A stretch of 64,000 nucleotides of DNA from Nitrospira sp. (GTDB lineage Bacteria; Nitrospirota; Nitrospiria; Nitrospirales; Nitrospiraceae), in the NCBI GenBank assembly GCA_022842445.1, contig JALHPO010000001.1, positions 543,144-607,143 on the forward strand, given 5' to 3'. Shown piece by piece: positions 51,197 through 60,034 of this stretch (position 1 is its first letter; each line of letters starts with the position of its first letter). The notes under the pieces were generated by a model, which saw only the letters and a program-made list of their open reading frames with translations, had not been told where the DNA came from and ran no database searches. Position numbers and translations under genes: made by a program.

Positions 51197-52168
51197 CTAC
51201 GCGGTCCCGACCGGCCCCTTCTCGTCCTTCTCCTTGTCCTTGTCCTTGCCATCCATGAACGACTGCGCGCCCACTTCATTGAGCAACAGACTCAGTTCAT
51301 TGCCCTGATCCTGTGCTCCACATTCATACGTTTGGCCTTCGGGAGAATTGAAGGTCGCCGGCCGATAATCGGTCTCCGTGTAGGGCTGCGGCGCCACTCC
51401 CAAAAACGCCGTTTCAAACTCCATCCAATCGGCCGTCATGTCCGCAACCAATCTGAAGAGACCGGAATCCGCTTTCTTGGACAGCATGCGGCAAAAGAGC
51501 GGCACCCACCGGCCGATGTGGTTTTTGACAAATTTCTTCTGAGCTTCAACGACAATCTGCGTTTTCTCGGCGCCGTCGTGACAGCGCGAGTACGACTCTT
51601 TGTAGGCGAGGAAATGCATGAACTCGAATTCGACACTCAGATGATCCAGCCGTTCGTGAATGTCCTTGGAGAGCTCCACGCCGAACGCCTTGTAGAACCC
51701 CGAAATATCGCCCATCACATGCGACTGTGCAAACACGTGATCGTTTCCAAACAACGTTTCGTACGGCGGGCAATCGAGCGTGATGACGTTACTGAATACC
51801 CTACGGTGCTCCGATTGCAAATCGCTGAGCTGCCAATTGGCGCATTCGGAAGCAATCAGTGTTTCCGCCAGATCGAATTGTTTCTTGAGCGCATGGATCT
51901 TCTGCACGGCGCGCTCGCCTCCCGCACCATCCAGCATGGCCTGCAAAGTATCCAGCGCGGCGCGGCCATCCTCCACAAATTCGCCGCAGCGGAGATAGTC
52001 GAGAAACTCCTCGTCTTCCGGATAGAGCAGGCTCCAGGAAATCAGCAGATACAATTTGCTGCGATTCAAAGCGCGTTCGACCGCAGGAGAATCCTTGATC
52101 GTCGAGGGAACCGGAATAACGGCAGCAGCGGAAGGAGAGGCACCCGACACAGGCTGTTTACTTGGCAT
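51197..52168 (-). CDS. TorD-family molybdoenzyme chaperone
   Basis: A 323-residue, mostly helical protein. It has the TorD/NarJ-type pattern: SKLYLLISWSLLYPEDEEFL near the start and, later, EFEFMHFLAYKESYSRCHDGA with a late HIGRWVPLFCRML. Such chaperones protect the apoenzyme and its Tat leader until the molybdenum cofactor is inserted. The last 30 residues are charged (KDKDKEKDEKGP), unlike short TorDs. ATG 52168 follows GGAGGA. It lies between the ferredoxin and NxrC genes. Confidence 0.82.
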   Translation of the reverse strand: MPSKQPVSGASPSAAAVIPVPSTIKDSPAVERALNRSKLYLLISWSLLYPEDEEFLDYLRCGEFVEDGRAALDTLQAMLDGAGGERAVQKIHALKKQFDLAETLIASECANWQLSDLQSEHRRVFSNVITLDCPPYETLFGNDHVFAQSHVMGDISGFYKAFGVELSKDIHERLDHLSVEFEFMHFLAYKESYSRCHDGAEKTQIVVEAQKKFVKNHIGRWVPLFCRMLSKKADSGLFRLVADMTADWMEFETAFLGVAPQPYTETDYRPATFNSPEGQTYECGAQDQGNELSLLLNEVGAQSFMDGKDKDKEKDEKGPVGTA

Positions 52169-52326
52169 TAATTTGTCCTCCGGGCTGTCGAGTCATGTCA
52201 GGAGACACCCGCCCCTCTCACAACGAACTCGCCCACCCGCGCAACAACCGGATTCTGAGACCGGAGACTGTGTATGTATATGAAATGACCGGCTGTATGT
52301 CAAGGCCGAACTGCTCCGGCAACCGG

Positions 52327-52926
52327 TCACCGATCGATCCCTGCAAGCCGGTCGGCCGGCATGACGCGGATCGCCACATGGTCATTGACGGTTTTACACA
52401 CCATCTCGCACATGCCGCACCCGGCGCATGCTCCGGCCGTCACGGTAAGCTGGAGCGACCCTACATCAACGGCAAGCGCGCTGGTCGGACATTTTGACAC
52501 ACAGGCATAACAACCTTGCCCGGCCGTACACAACCGATGGGATACCACCGCCATTCCCATTCGGACGTCGGCAATACCGCCGACCGGCAACAATGCTCCG
52601 GTTGCACAGGCTGCAATGCAGGGGAAGTCGTCGCACAACAGGCAGGGCGACCGGTCGGCGAATAAGACCGGCGTTGCATCGTGGCTGTGCGCGACAATCG
52701 AGCCGGGCGGACAGGCCTTGATACAATCCCCGCATTTGGTGCAACGATCGAGAAACAGCCCCTCCCCTACAGCGCCCGGTGGACGGAGCCAATCCGTACG
52801 AATCGGCATCGGCCCTTTCGCCGGAGCGGCCTCGGCCTCCCTGGAAAATTCTTGCGCGGCCTTCGCCACCGAGCGAACAGAATCCTTGATAAAGTCACGC
52901 CGGCCGTATGAGGGGTCAGTTGCCAT
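52327..52926 (-). CDS. Ferredoxin with four [4Fe-4S] motifs, NapG/MauM-like
   Basis: A 199-residue protein. A short leader holds a twin-arginine-like GRRDFIKDSVRSVAKAA. Four cysteine groups follow: CTKCGDCIKACP, CLLCDDFPCIAACA, CTAGQGCYACVSKCP and CAGCGMCEMVC, giving 16 ligands for four [4Fe-4S] clusters. This resembles NapG and related electron-transfer ferredoxins. It may link the quinol pool or an assembly step with the molybdoenzyme. The start at 52926 is preferred over 52971. Confidence 0.85.
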   Translation of the reverse strand: MATDPSYGRRDFIKDSVRSVAKAAQEFSREAEAAPAKGPMPIRTDWLRPPGAVGEGLFLDRCTKCGDCIKACPPGSIVAHSHDATPVLFADRSPCLLCDDFPCIAACATGALLPVGGIADVRMGMAVVSHRLCTAGQGCYACVSKCPTSALAVDVGSLQLTVTAGACAGCGMCEMVCKTVNDHVAIRVMPADRLAGIDR

Positions 52927-52934
52927 GGGACTGT

Positions 52935-52995
52935 GCGGTTTCGAGTGTCGTGTTATATCCGCCTCTGACAAACCAGAAACCCGAAACTCCTATTC
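52935..52995. repeat. Family B intergenic repeat
   Basis: GGTTTCGAGTGTCGTG and AACCAGAAACCCGAAACTCC; same words as 16851-16950 and 28476-28556. Confidence 0.6.
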
Positions 52996-53019
52996 CACGA
53001 ACACCATTCATTTTTGTCA

Positions 53020-54018
53020 TTACATGACGCCGTCGGCACGCAGCTTATACACCTCTACGCAGCGATCACAGGCGCCAAATTCCACGTCCCATCCCGGATG
53101 ATTTTCCCGGATAAAGTCGAGGACATACGACTCGATCTTGCTCCCCATGTCTTCCACCCAGGAATAGGTGGGAAATCGGCACAGTGGGCAGGGAAATCCC
53201 GGCATGAGCATAACCTTATTTTCGCTCTCCGGCACTTCGCCGCCCTCGACATCGACCGCGCGATCCATCACGCGAAGGGTGTCGGTCGCCATCTCGATCA
53301 ATTCAGAATGCGTGAAATACGAGGTCTGCCACAGCCCTTCGAACACTGACTTCAGCTGAAGCGGCGCGATCTTCCGATACCAGGACCGGAACTCCTTGAA
53401 CCGATCCTCCTTGCTCAGCATCGGCTCTTTCCCCGCGGCAACCAGCCGGCTGTCCACACTCAAGCTCCACAGCACCCGGTAGCGCTGCAAGATCAGCGTT
53501 TCTTCGCCTGGATTCTGTCCCACTTTCGTGTCCGGATCGTACCCGAAGACCGGATCGATCATGTCGGAGATATGCATCAGCTCGTGGCGGCAGTACCGCG
53601 TCAGCGCCGGATCGTAGAATCGGCGGGGAATCAGCTTGATTCCGACGCCTTTGAGCCCCTTCTCCTCGAACTCCCTCGCCAATTCCTTTTCCACCGAACC
53701 CCACTTGCGCAGAATATCGACACCCTCCTGATCTTCTTTCAGGACACCCTTCACCAGCACAATCCCTACCTTGTTCTTCAATAACGGATACTCGTTAAAC
53801 GAGTCGCGTACGATATCGGAAAAGCCCCAGGTCCCGAAGAGATACTGATAAAGTTTCTTAAACTCCCCTTCCCGGTCTTCGAGCATGAATTTCTCGTAGA
53901 TCGGATCGGCATGTTCGTGAAACTCCTTGTAATAGGTCGGATCGCCTTCCCGCTCCGTCTTTTCGACGAAGGAGTCGATCACTTCTTGCAGCAGCGCGGG
54001 CTGAAACCTGATTTCCAT
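53020..54018 (-). CDS. HExxH protein with C-terminal CxxC pairs, unknown family
   Basis: A 332-residue cytoplasmic protein, first gene of the NxrC-containing transcript. The centre contains CRHELMHISDMIDPVFGYDP (about residue 145), which has the HExxH zinc-binding pattern of metallopeptidases. The last 60 residues carry CPLC (GFPCPLCRFPTYSWV) and CDRC (EFGACDRCVEVYKL), a possible zinc or iron-sulphur site. There is no signal peptide. No characterised family is recognised. A role in processing or assembling the redox enzyme is inferred from the neighbours. Confidence 0.6.
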   Translation of the reverse strand: MEIRFQPALLQEVIDSFVEKTEREGDPTYYKEFHEHADPIYEKFMLEDREGEFKKLYQYLFGTWGFSDIVRDSFNEYPLLKNKVGIVLVKGVLKEDQEGVDILRKWGSVEKELAREFEEKGLKGVGIKLIPRRFYDPALTRYCRHELMHISDMIDPVFGYDPDTKVGQNPGEETLILQRYRVLWSLSVDSRLVAAGKEPMLSKEDRFKEFRSWYRKIAPLQLKSVFEGLWQTSYFTHSELIEMATDTLRVMDRAVDVEGGEVPESENKVMLMPGFPCPLCRFPTYSWVEDMGSKIESYVLDFIRENHPGWDVEFGACDRCVEVYKLRADGVM

Positions 54019-54230
54019 GATGAGACCTCGGACCGTAAAGACAGCAATTTACAGGCAGTTCGGTGGTCGCCACAAACCGGCGATCTGAGGAACTCCGTGA
54101 CCGGCTTGACTTGCCCGCAGAGCATCTCTTACGATCTCGCAGGCTTGGCGAAAATTATACTGGCCTGATCGAACGGCAATCAAGGACCTGCCGGAGAAAC
54201 TTTTACCATCACCATGACACCGAACACACG

Positions 54231-55316
54231 ATGACGGCTTCTCTACCGGGCTCACTCCCAGGATCTGCACCGGACGCGACACAGACATCGTCGACCGACT
54301 TTCTGGACTATTGGAAACTCGATTGCCGCGAGGTCAGAACCTTCCGCGGCCATTCGCACGGCATCTGGGCCGTTGCGTTCTCCCCCGATGGACTGACCCT
54401 GGCCAGCGGCGGCGCAGAGCGCCTCGTCCGCATGTGGGACATCGAGACCGGCCGGCTTCTGCGCTCGCTGCGCGGCCACACCAACGATGTCCGGGCCGTC
54501 GTCTTTACACCGGACGGGCAGACACTCGCCACCGGCAGCGAAGACCGTACGATTCGTCTGTGGAACGGCAAGACCGGCGAGCCGACGAAAATTCTGTTTA
54601 CCCGATACGACCACAACGTGTGCAGTCTCTCCCTGTCGCCCGACGGCCTGATGCTGGCGCGCGGCAGCCACAACAAAGACATCAAGATCTGGGAAGTCAC
54701 CACCGGCACCGAATTGATGACGCTGCTGGGCAAAGACGAATACGACCATCACTGGTCCGTCTGCGTCGCCTTTTCACCCGACGGCATTCACCTTGCCCAC
54801 GGCACCGACATCGGGAAGATCAAGATCTGGGAAGTGCTCCCGAGCGGCGAGGAGAAGGTGCTACACGACGGGCATTGGCGGCGGGGCGTCGAAGACTCCA
54901 CCGAGACGCGCGGCTACTACATCGAAGACGACGGCGGCTTTCAAAAACCGATGGATTACTGGATCGGCGCCATGACCTTCACGCCGGACGCGAACACGCT
55001 GATCACCGGCAGCCGGGATCGCACGATCAAGTTGTTCGAGATGCCCCAGCTGGTCGAGAAGAAATCTCTCACCGGCCACACAGGCTGGATCCGCAGCCTC
55101 GCCGTATCACCGGATGGAAAAGTCCTGGTCAGCGCAAGCGACGACCAGACCATCAAATTCTGGGACCTGGCCACAGGCCGTAACTTCAGAACGCTTAAGG
55201 ACCACACCGGCGCCGTCCGCTGTGTGACTTTTTCACCCGACGGCAAACGGCTGGCGAGCGCCTCCTGGGATCGCACGATCAAGCTCTGGGAAGGCGGAGC
55301 GAAGGCGGAAGAGTAG
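54231..55316 (+). CDS. WD40-repeat protein
   Basis: A 361-residue protein with seven WD40 blades (RTFRGHSHGIWAVAFSPDG, LRGHTNDVRAVVFTPDG, LKDHTGAVRCVTFSPDG and others). ATG 54231 is preferred; the track's start at 54063 overlaps control sequences. No signal peptide. It is transcribed away from the HExxH gene with 212 bases between. WD40 propellers bind proteins; partner unknown. Confidence 0.88.
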   Translation: MTASLPGSLPGSAPDATQTSSTDFLDYWKLDCREVRTFRGHSHGIWAVAFSPDGLTLASGGAERLVRMWDIETGRLLRSLRGHTNDVRAVVFTPDGQTLATGSEDRTIRLWNGKTGEPTKILFTRYDHNVCSLSLSPDGLMLARGSHNKDIKIWEVTTGTELMTLLGKDEYDHHWSVCVAFSPDGIHLAHGTDIGKIKIWEVLPSGEEKVLHDGHWRRGVEDSTETRGYYIEDDGGFQKPMDYWIGAMTFTPDANTLITGSRDRTIKLFEMPQLVEKKSLTGHTGWIRSLAVSPDGKVLVSASDDQTIKFWDLATGRNFRTLKDHTGAVRCVTFSPDGKRLASASWDRTIKLWEGGAKAEE

Positions 55317-55440
55317 TCACGGGCTCGTGACCAACCTGTATCCATAGATGCCCTCCACAATGAGTCACGTATGCGTCAAGGTATCCGTCAACCTTCGTGT
55401 GCGTTCAACTGTGAAGACGGCACTGAATAAACCTTGGCGA

Positions 55441-56172
55441 TCAATTCGGTGCGATTTCGTAGACCAGTGTCACGGTCGCTTCGACCTTGATTTGGCCCGG
55501 GGAGATCAGGGGTTCCCCTCCCCCCGTATCCATCGCCATCATCGACCGCGCCATGTGGGGCACGGGCCGAACCACATGGCCGTCTTCGTTGACTGAGAGC
55601 ACCCGCACAAGTTTCACACTCAATGTCTCGCTCAACGCAGCCGCTTTTTCATGGGCCTTGGCCGCGGCGCTCTTCAATGCATTCAATCTCGCCGGTTGCT
55701 CGTCGCGTAGAGCCCAGTGCAATCCCTGGAAATGGTTGACACCGGCAGCCAGAACATCCTCGATCACCCTCCCGAGCTTCTCCAGGTTCCGCACGTCCAC
55801 CGTCACAGTATTACTCATCAGATACCCGATGATCTCCGGCGGAGCATGCGTCGCGTCGCCGGAACGCTTGGGCGGCGGTTTGTACTGAGGAGACACCGTG
55901 AAGGAAGAGGTCTGGATGCGCTCTTTCTCGATGTTCTGATCCCGAAGCCGGTCCATGACTCTGGTCATGACAGCGTTGTTCTGTCGTTGCGCATCGGCCA
56001 GCGACCGGGCCGCAGTGTCCATACCGAACGTCACGAACACCTGGTCCGGCGCGAACGCCAGACTGCCTGTCGCCGATACCGTGATCGTCGACGGCTCCGG
56101 CCGAAACTCATCATGAGCCTGTACGACACCTGTCCATACTGCCAGCAGCGCGAGCACTGCAACAACAACCAT
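55441..56172 (-). CDS. SIMPL-domain (DUF541) exported protein
   Basis: A 243-residue protein with a signal peptide (VVAVLALLAVWTGVVQAH) and a SIMPL domain (STITVSATGSLAFAPDQVFV; NNAVMTRVMDRLRDQNIEKE; IGYLMSNTVTVDVRNLEKLG). Family members are periplasmic or outer-membrane proteins of uncertain role, some linked to oxidative stress. ATG 56172 follows AGGAGGAG. It is convergent with the WD40 gene. Confidence 0.87.
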   Translation of the reverse strand: MVVVAVLALLAVWTGVVQAHDEFRPEPSTITVSATGSLAFAPDQVFVTFGMDTAARSLADAQRQNNAVMTRVMDRLRDQNIEKERIQTSSFTVSPQYKPPPKRSGDATHAPPEIIGYLMSNTVTVDVRNLEKLGRVIEDVLAAGVNHFQGLHWALRDEQPARLNALKSAAAKAHEKAAALSETLSVKLVRVLSVNEDGHVVRPVPHMARSMMAMDTGGGEPLISPGQIKVEATVTLVYEIAPN

Positions 56173-56489
56173 GGGTCTCCTCCTGTCGTGGAAGCCACCG
56201 TCTCCGCAACGATCCTCATGCGACGTCAGCCTACCCCGCGGTTACATTCTGTGCAACCGGCCCGGCCCCCTTGCCTAACCGCGGATAGTTTGACGGCAGC
56301 CGCCCCGGCACTACAACACCCGTGAACCGCCCGCGACCCCACGCCGCAGTCGAAGCAATACTGGCAGGCAAACCGGCTGATCGCAATCAACGGGCGAGTA
56401 TCGGGTGCAGTATCAAGTGGAAGCGGGGTACGCAACTCTATGGCGGGCACGTGGATCGTCGAGTCGCTGTAGGCGCCAACCGGCATTCA

Positions 56490-57072
56490 ACTTTCCACAA
56501 GAAATGATGACCGTCCTACAGGCAAAGTACCGGAAACTCCGAGACAAATTTATATTCGACGTTGAATCCTAACCCCCAACAGAATTGCGCGTGGTATCAC
56601 TCAAAAATATTTCTCAAAAAAAAGAGTTCCGTGCGCACTATTGGCATGAAAGCTCTCGGTCCCCATCTTCTGTGGATAATCCTGTGAATATGTTCGTGCG
56701 ACTGCGCGGAATAGCCTGAATTGACCGCGTATCGCTTCACAATGCCTACTTTTTAGGCGTCTGCCGCAGCATGGGCACGCCCCTACTAATTGTGGCTGGA
56801 AGCGCAATTTTTTATTTTTTTCCACATTCCTAGGCACAGACGCCTTGACATGAGGAAATCTACGCTCCTGGAGCGCCTCCTACATTGGTCATCCCATTTC
56901 TTATCCACAGCCTCAACGCTTTTCTGGGGATCAGCGAAAAATATGCAGGACTGGAGAGACGTTCCAAATCTGTCAAGAGACAAGCTCAAAAATCGTCGAA
57001 GAGGGGATGATTGGAGAAGATCAAGAGAATCATTTACTTGTGAAACATCGAGACGCAGCGCGCTCAGCAGGA
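56490..57072. other. AT-rich gene-free segment with DnaA-box matches
   Basis: It holds TGTGGATAA at 56671 (reverse DnaA box), TTATCCACA at 56901 (perfect) and TTTTCCACA at 56818, plus AT-rich runs (56619-56633, 56807-56821). An inverted repeat AGGCGTCTG/CAGACGCCT lies at 56755-56763 and 56837-56845. The ORFs in the track here look like chance frames. It may be a replication-linked or DnaA-titrating site. Confidence 0.45.
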
Positions 57073-57249
57073 TTATTTTTTCCGATACACATTCAACCCC
57101 ACCTTCTCCTGACGGTCTGGGATTGTGACATTTCCTTCTGTTGAGGCAATGATGATCGTCTTGCCAGATGCTGACGGCCCGAACTCCTTCGACAGATCAA
57201 CTTTGATCGTCAACCATGTGCCCTGAACAGTCATCTCCACATTCTTCAT
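57073..57249 (-). CDS. Conserved small protein (below the ORF-track cutoff)
   Basis: A 58-residue ORF that the track misses. It reads MKNVEMTVQGTWLTIKVDLS then KEFGPSASGKTIIIASTEGN and ends GLNVYRKK. The pattern of short strands, with SGKTIIIASTEGN, matches a small conserved bacterial protein of unknown function known from many genomes (from memory, not checked by search). No signal peptide. It seems to be a single gene in an otherwise gene-poor stretch. Confidence 0.65.
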   Translation of the reverse strand: MKNVEMTVQGTWLTIKVDLSKEFGPSASGKTIIIASTEGNVTIPDRQEKVGLNVYRKK

Positions 57250-57322
57250 ATTCCAGTCCTTTCCGTCATACCATGGCAGAATGAATCGTCGACGGACCTC
57301 TTCCTACTCCATCTGATCTTAT

Positions 57323-57646
57323 TCATTGGGAAATCTCCGGCTTCACCTGTAGAAGCAGCTGATTCAATCGTTCCTGTTGGGGCTCTGCCATCGACACAAA
57401 ACTCACTCCGACTTGGCGCCCGCGATTCCACCGTACTGCCGCCCGCTCGATAAGAAGCGGCGCAGCCTCCGTCGGCACCTCGATACGAATCGCGACCGAC
57501 ATGCCGGCATACACCTGAGCGTCGCATTCAATGAGGCAGCCGGTTTTCGACAGATTCATAACCACCCCGGCCCATTCCTTGCGCGGGGCTCCGATCATGA
57601 TGCTCTGAAGTTTTACAGCGAACCGCTTCTGACGACGAAGGTCCAT
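57323..57646 (-). CDS. PilZ-domain protein
   Basis: A 107-residue single PilZ domain. The c-di-GMP binding motifs are RRQKRF (RxxxR, residues 4-9) and NLSKTGCLIE, where the usual D/NxSxxG is present with Asn. ATG 57646 follows AGGAGG and is preferred over 57688. It probably responds to c-di-GMP and acts through a partner. No cyclase is adjacent. Confidence 0.82.
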   Translation of the reverse strand: MDLRRQKRFAVKLQSIMIGAPRKEWAGVVMNLSKTGCLIECDAQVYAGMSVAIRIEVPTEAAPLLIERAAVRWNRGRQVGVSFVSMAEPQQERLNQLLLQVKPEISQ

Positions 57647-57772
57647 AACCGAGCCTCCTGGGAAAGTACCGGATGCCGCTCCATGCACGATCCAGTCTCT
57701 CGGCTTTCCAGACTGACCACCAACCGGATGGCATGGCTTTCCTGGAACCCTTACTCAAACCGCATACGTGGG

Positions 57773-58186
57773 TTAATAGCCCCGCCCTGTACTACCCCCT
57801 CGGCCCATTCGATCCAACGGCAGCGCCTCGTACCGCTTTTTTAAGTCTGGATGCCCGTTGAGAAAACCCTTCACCGCTGTATCGTCGGCGAAGATCTCCG
57901 GACTGCGTTTACGATAGTCCGCGACCGTCAAGTTATGCTTGGCAAGCAGCGTAGTGAGCTTCGCATTAATATCGGCTCCCATTTCTTTCATCTGTTCCGG
58001 AGAAGGCCGCTGCCCCTCGGCAAACTGTGGTCCGCCCTGAAAGTAATTCATCATCATCTCGCCGATTTCAATGCGGGCTTTCACAAACGTTTCTATTTCA
58101 ACCGGTTCCGCTGCCAAACCGACAACCGTGGAAAGCATGACACCCACTACAACGGCGAGCCCGTATCTGGCCTGAGTCATAGTCAT
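57773..58186 (-). CDS. Exported helical protein of unknown function
   Basis: A 137-residue protein from ATG 58186. A signal peptide (YGLAVVVGVMLSTVVGLAAE) precedes a helical, Met/Lys-rich body (FVKARIEIGEMMMNYFQGG; KEMGADINAKLTTLLAKHN) and a glycine-rich tail. No family is recognised. It lies alone, upstream of no clear operon. Confidence 0.6.
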   Translation of the reverse strand: MTMTQARYGLAVVVGVMLSTVVGLAAEPVEIETFVKARIEIGEMMMNYFQGGPQFAEGQRPSPEQMKEMGADINAKLTTLLAKHNLTVADYRKRSPEIFADDTAVKGFLNGHPDLKKRYEALPLDRMGRGGSTGRGY

Positions 58187-58366
58187 AGTTTCCTCTTCTT
58201 CGTGTAAATCAAGGGAATGTCCGCACAATGGAATACGATCATATCATCTTGAAGTCAGAAACAGATAGGCCCGTACTGCTGATCACCGTTCATCACGAAA
58301 CTGCGCCACCGTTACCCTCAACGATCTACACCGGCCGCGGCATCAGAAGCGGCATCACCACCGATC

Positions 58367-58969
58367 CTATTCGACTGATTGCCCCTGGAGAAAGAGTGCC
58401 TGCTCCAGCGTACGGAAGAATTGTTGATAGGGCGCGGGGTCTTCGACTGCGCGCAGGTAATATTGGGCGCTGGTTCGCACGACAAGTTGAGCGTCGTTAC
58501 GCTTGCGGACTGTGGCAGTGAGTCTCACAAGATCGCTGCGGTGGAAAAAGGGCCCCCAGGTATGGATGTTCCTGGAGAGAATCAACAGTGTGTCGGGACG
58601 ATACAGCAGATAAGAGGGGTCCAGGAACGCGGGCCGTTCCAGATCGACATATTTCTTGGCGGACACGATGCCCAGATCTTGATCCAATACGTCGACCATG
58701 AATCCGATGTCCTGCATGGTGGCGACAACCGCCTCAAGGATCGCCGTGCGGTCAGTCGTGTCAAAGACCCTACTCTGTGCCGCACGGAGTTTGACCTGAC
58801 TTTCTTCGGACAACCAGATCTGTTCCCGTGAATCCCACTGGTTTTCGTGCCTCGCTTCGTAGGGCAAGAGACAGCCGTTGAGCAGCAGGCTCAACCCCAC
58901 CCCCATCAGCAACACCCGGATCCCGCCAGCTCCCCACCGGCAGCTTTGTCTGTACCATCCGGATCGCAT
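58367..58969 (-). CDS. Lipoprotein, third of a paralogous set
   Basis: A 200-residue lipoprotein (lipobox LLLNGC). Its core, AAQSRVFDTTDRTAILEAVV then ATMQDIGFMVDVLD, and its end, EDPAPYQQFFRTLEQALFLQ, align with the two genes upstream. It has an extra segment (YVDLERPAFLDPSYLLYRPD) that the others lack. Eight bases separate it from the gene before. Possibly an outer-membrane complex subunit; function unknown. Confidence 0.7.
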   Translation of the reverse strand: MRSGWYRQSCRWGAGGIRVLLMGVGLSLLLNGCLLPYEARHENQWDSREQIWLSEESQVKLRAAQSRVFDTTDRTAILEAVVATMQDIGFMVDVLDQDLGIVSAKKYVDLERPAFLDPSYLLYRPDTLLILSRNIHTWGPFFHRSDLVRLTATVRKRNDAQLVVRTSAQYYLRAVEDPAPYQQFFRTLEQALFLQGQSVE

Positions 58970-58977
58970 CGCCCGGT

Positions 58978-59415
58978 TCAGTCCTTCGTCACGAATAACG
59001 AACGTTCAAGCGTCGCGAAGAAATTCTGGTAGACCTTGGGGTCTTCGATGGGCTTGTTGTTATAGATGGCGTTGGCCCGGATCATCATCCGTCCGTCCGC
59101 TTGCGGACGGACGGTAACGGTGACACCCAACATATCGTAATAGTTTGGCTCGGCGAATCGGGCGGCACTGACCAGCCCAAGCGCTTCGTTGGCCCGCTCG
59201 ATGATGAAGCCCAAATCTTGGAGAGCCGCAATCACACTGCGCAGAGCAACCTGTCGATCCTTCACGTCGAAAGTCCTGGTCTGCGCACTTCGGATTTTCA
59301 TCTGGGCTTCGGTCGGCGCAAGCAGCTCAGGCCCTGGCTGCGGCGGCACACATCCGCACAACATCGCGAGGGTGGCTCCTACAACCATTCCCCACACGGC
59401 TCGTCGTGTCATCAT
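58978..59415 (-). CDS. Lipoprotein, second of a paralogous set
   Basis: A 145-residue lipoprotein (lipobox MLCGC) starting at ATG 59415; the track's long ORF from 59892 runs through the neighbouring gene. Core: RSAQTRTFDVKDRQVALRSV then AALQDLGFIIERANEALG; end: EDPKVYQNFFATLERSLFVT. Its C-terminal strand region (VTVTVRPQADGRMMIRANAI) looks like a small beta domain. It is ten bases after the first paralogue. Confidence 0.7.
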   Translation of the reverse strand: MMTRRAVWGMVVGATLAMLCGCVPPQPGPELLAPTEAQMKIRSAQTRTFDVKDRQVALRSVIAALQDLGFIIERANEALGLVSAARFAEPNYYDMLGVTVTVRPQADGRMMIRANAIYNNKPIEDPKVYQNFFATLERSLFVTKD

Positions 59416-59425
59416 GACCTCTTCG

Positions 59426-60034
59426 TCAAAGCGTAAATTCTTCCAGGAATACTGCCTTCGAGAGTTTAGCGAAGAATTCCTGGTATAAAACGGGGTCGCG
59501 AAGCATTTCCATCTTTTGCTGACCGGGCGGAATGTACGTGCGATCGACCTGGCCATCCCCTTTCCAGACGACCCGGTAAAAGATAATTCGAACTTCTTGG
59601 CGCGTGGCCGCCGGATTGACCGCCCGCGCGACAAGAGAAGCCGAGATTTTCTGGTGGAGATCGACGGGCGTAAGCACTTTTCCCATGGACAGCACCAGCA
59701 CAAAAAACCGGCTGATATACTGGCCGTATTCCCTCGCACTCCGTTCCTTTGCCGCCCGCAGAAAGCCCACCTCCCGCACGCTTTCTTCGACCTGAAATCC
59801 CAAATCCTGTAAGACCGCCGCAGAGGCGGACAATAACTCTGTCTCATCCTTGGTCTCGAACATGCGGGTTTGCATGGCCCGGTTTGCAGCACTCTCGGGG
59901 GTCAGCTGAAAGAGTTCTTCCGGCTGTGAGTGCGTCACACACCCGGCGAGCTGGCCCGCAAAAACCAGGCTGAGGGCGACCAGGCACCATCGCCGCAGCA
60001 CGGCGCTCGCGCCCCGGTTAGAATTGCGTCGCAT
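59426..60034 (-). CDS. Lipoprotein, first of a paralogous set
   Basis: A 202-residue lipoprotein (lipobox QLAGC) with the core NRAMQTRMFETKDETELLSA then AAVLQDLGFQVEESVRE and the end RDPVLYQEFFAKLSKAVFLE. It has a membrane-like stretch absent in the others (GQYISRFFVLVLSMGKVLTP). Two starts are possible, 60034 and 60070; both overlap the end of the SmpA-like gene. Function unknown; gene order suggests that all four are one unit. Confidence 0.7.
   Translation of the reverse strand: MRRNSNRGASAVLRRWCLVALSLVFAGQLAGCVTHSQPEELFQLTPESAANRAMQTRMFETKDETELLSASAAVLQDLGFQVEESVREVGFLRAAKERSAREYGQYISRFFVLVLSMGKVLTPVDLHQKISASLVARAVNPAATRQEVRIIFYRVVWKGDGQVDRTYIPPGQQKMEMLRDPVLYQEFFAKLSKAVFLEEFTL

Noticed and set aside
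56790-57128. 112-residue plus-strand ORF
   Set aside because: Composition is arginine/serine-rich without domain or start signal; it covers the AT-rich segment and looks like chance.
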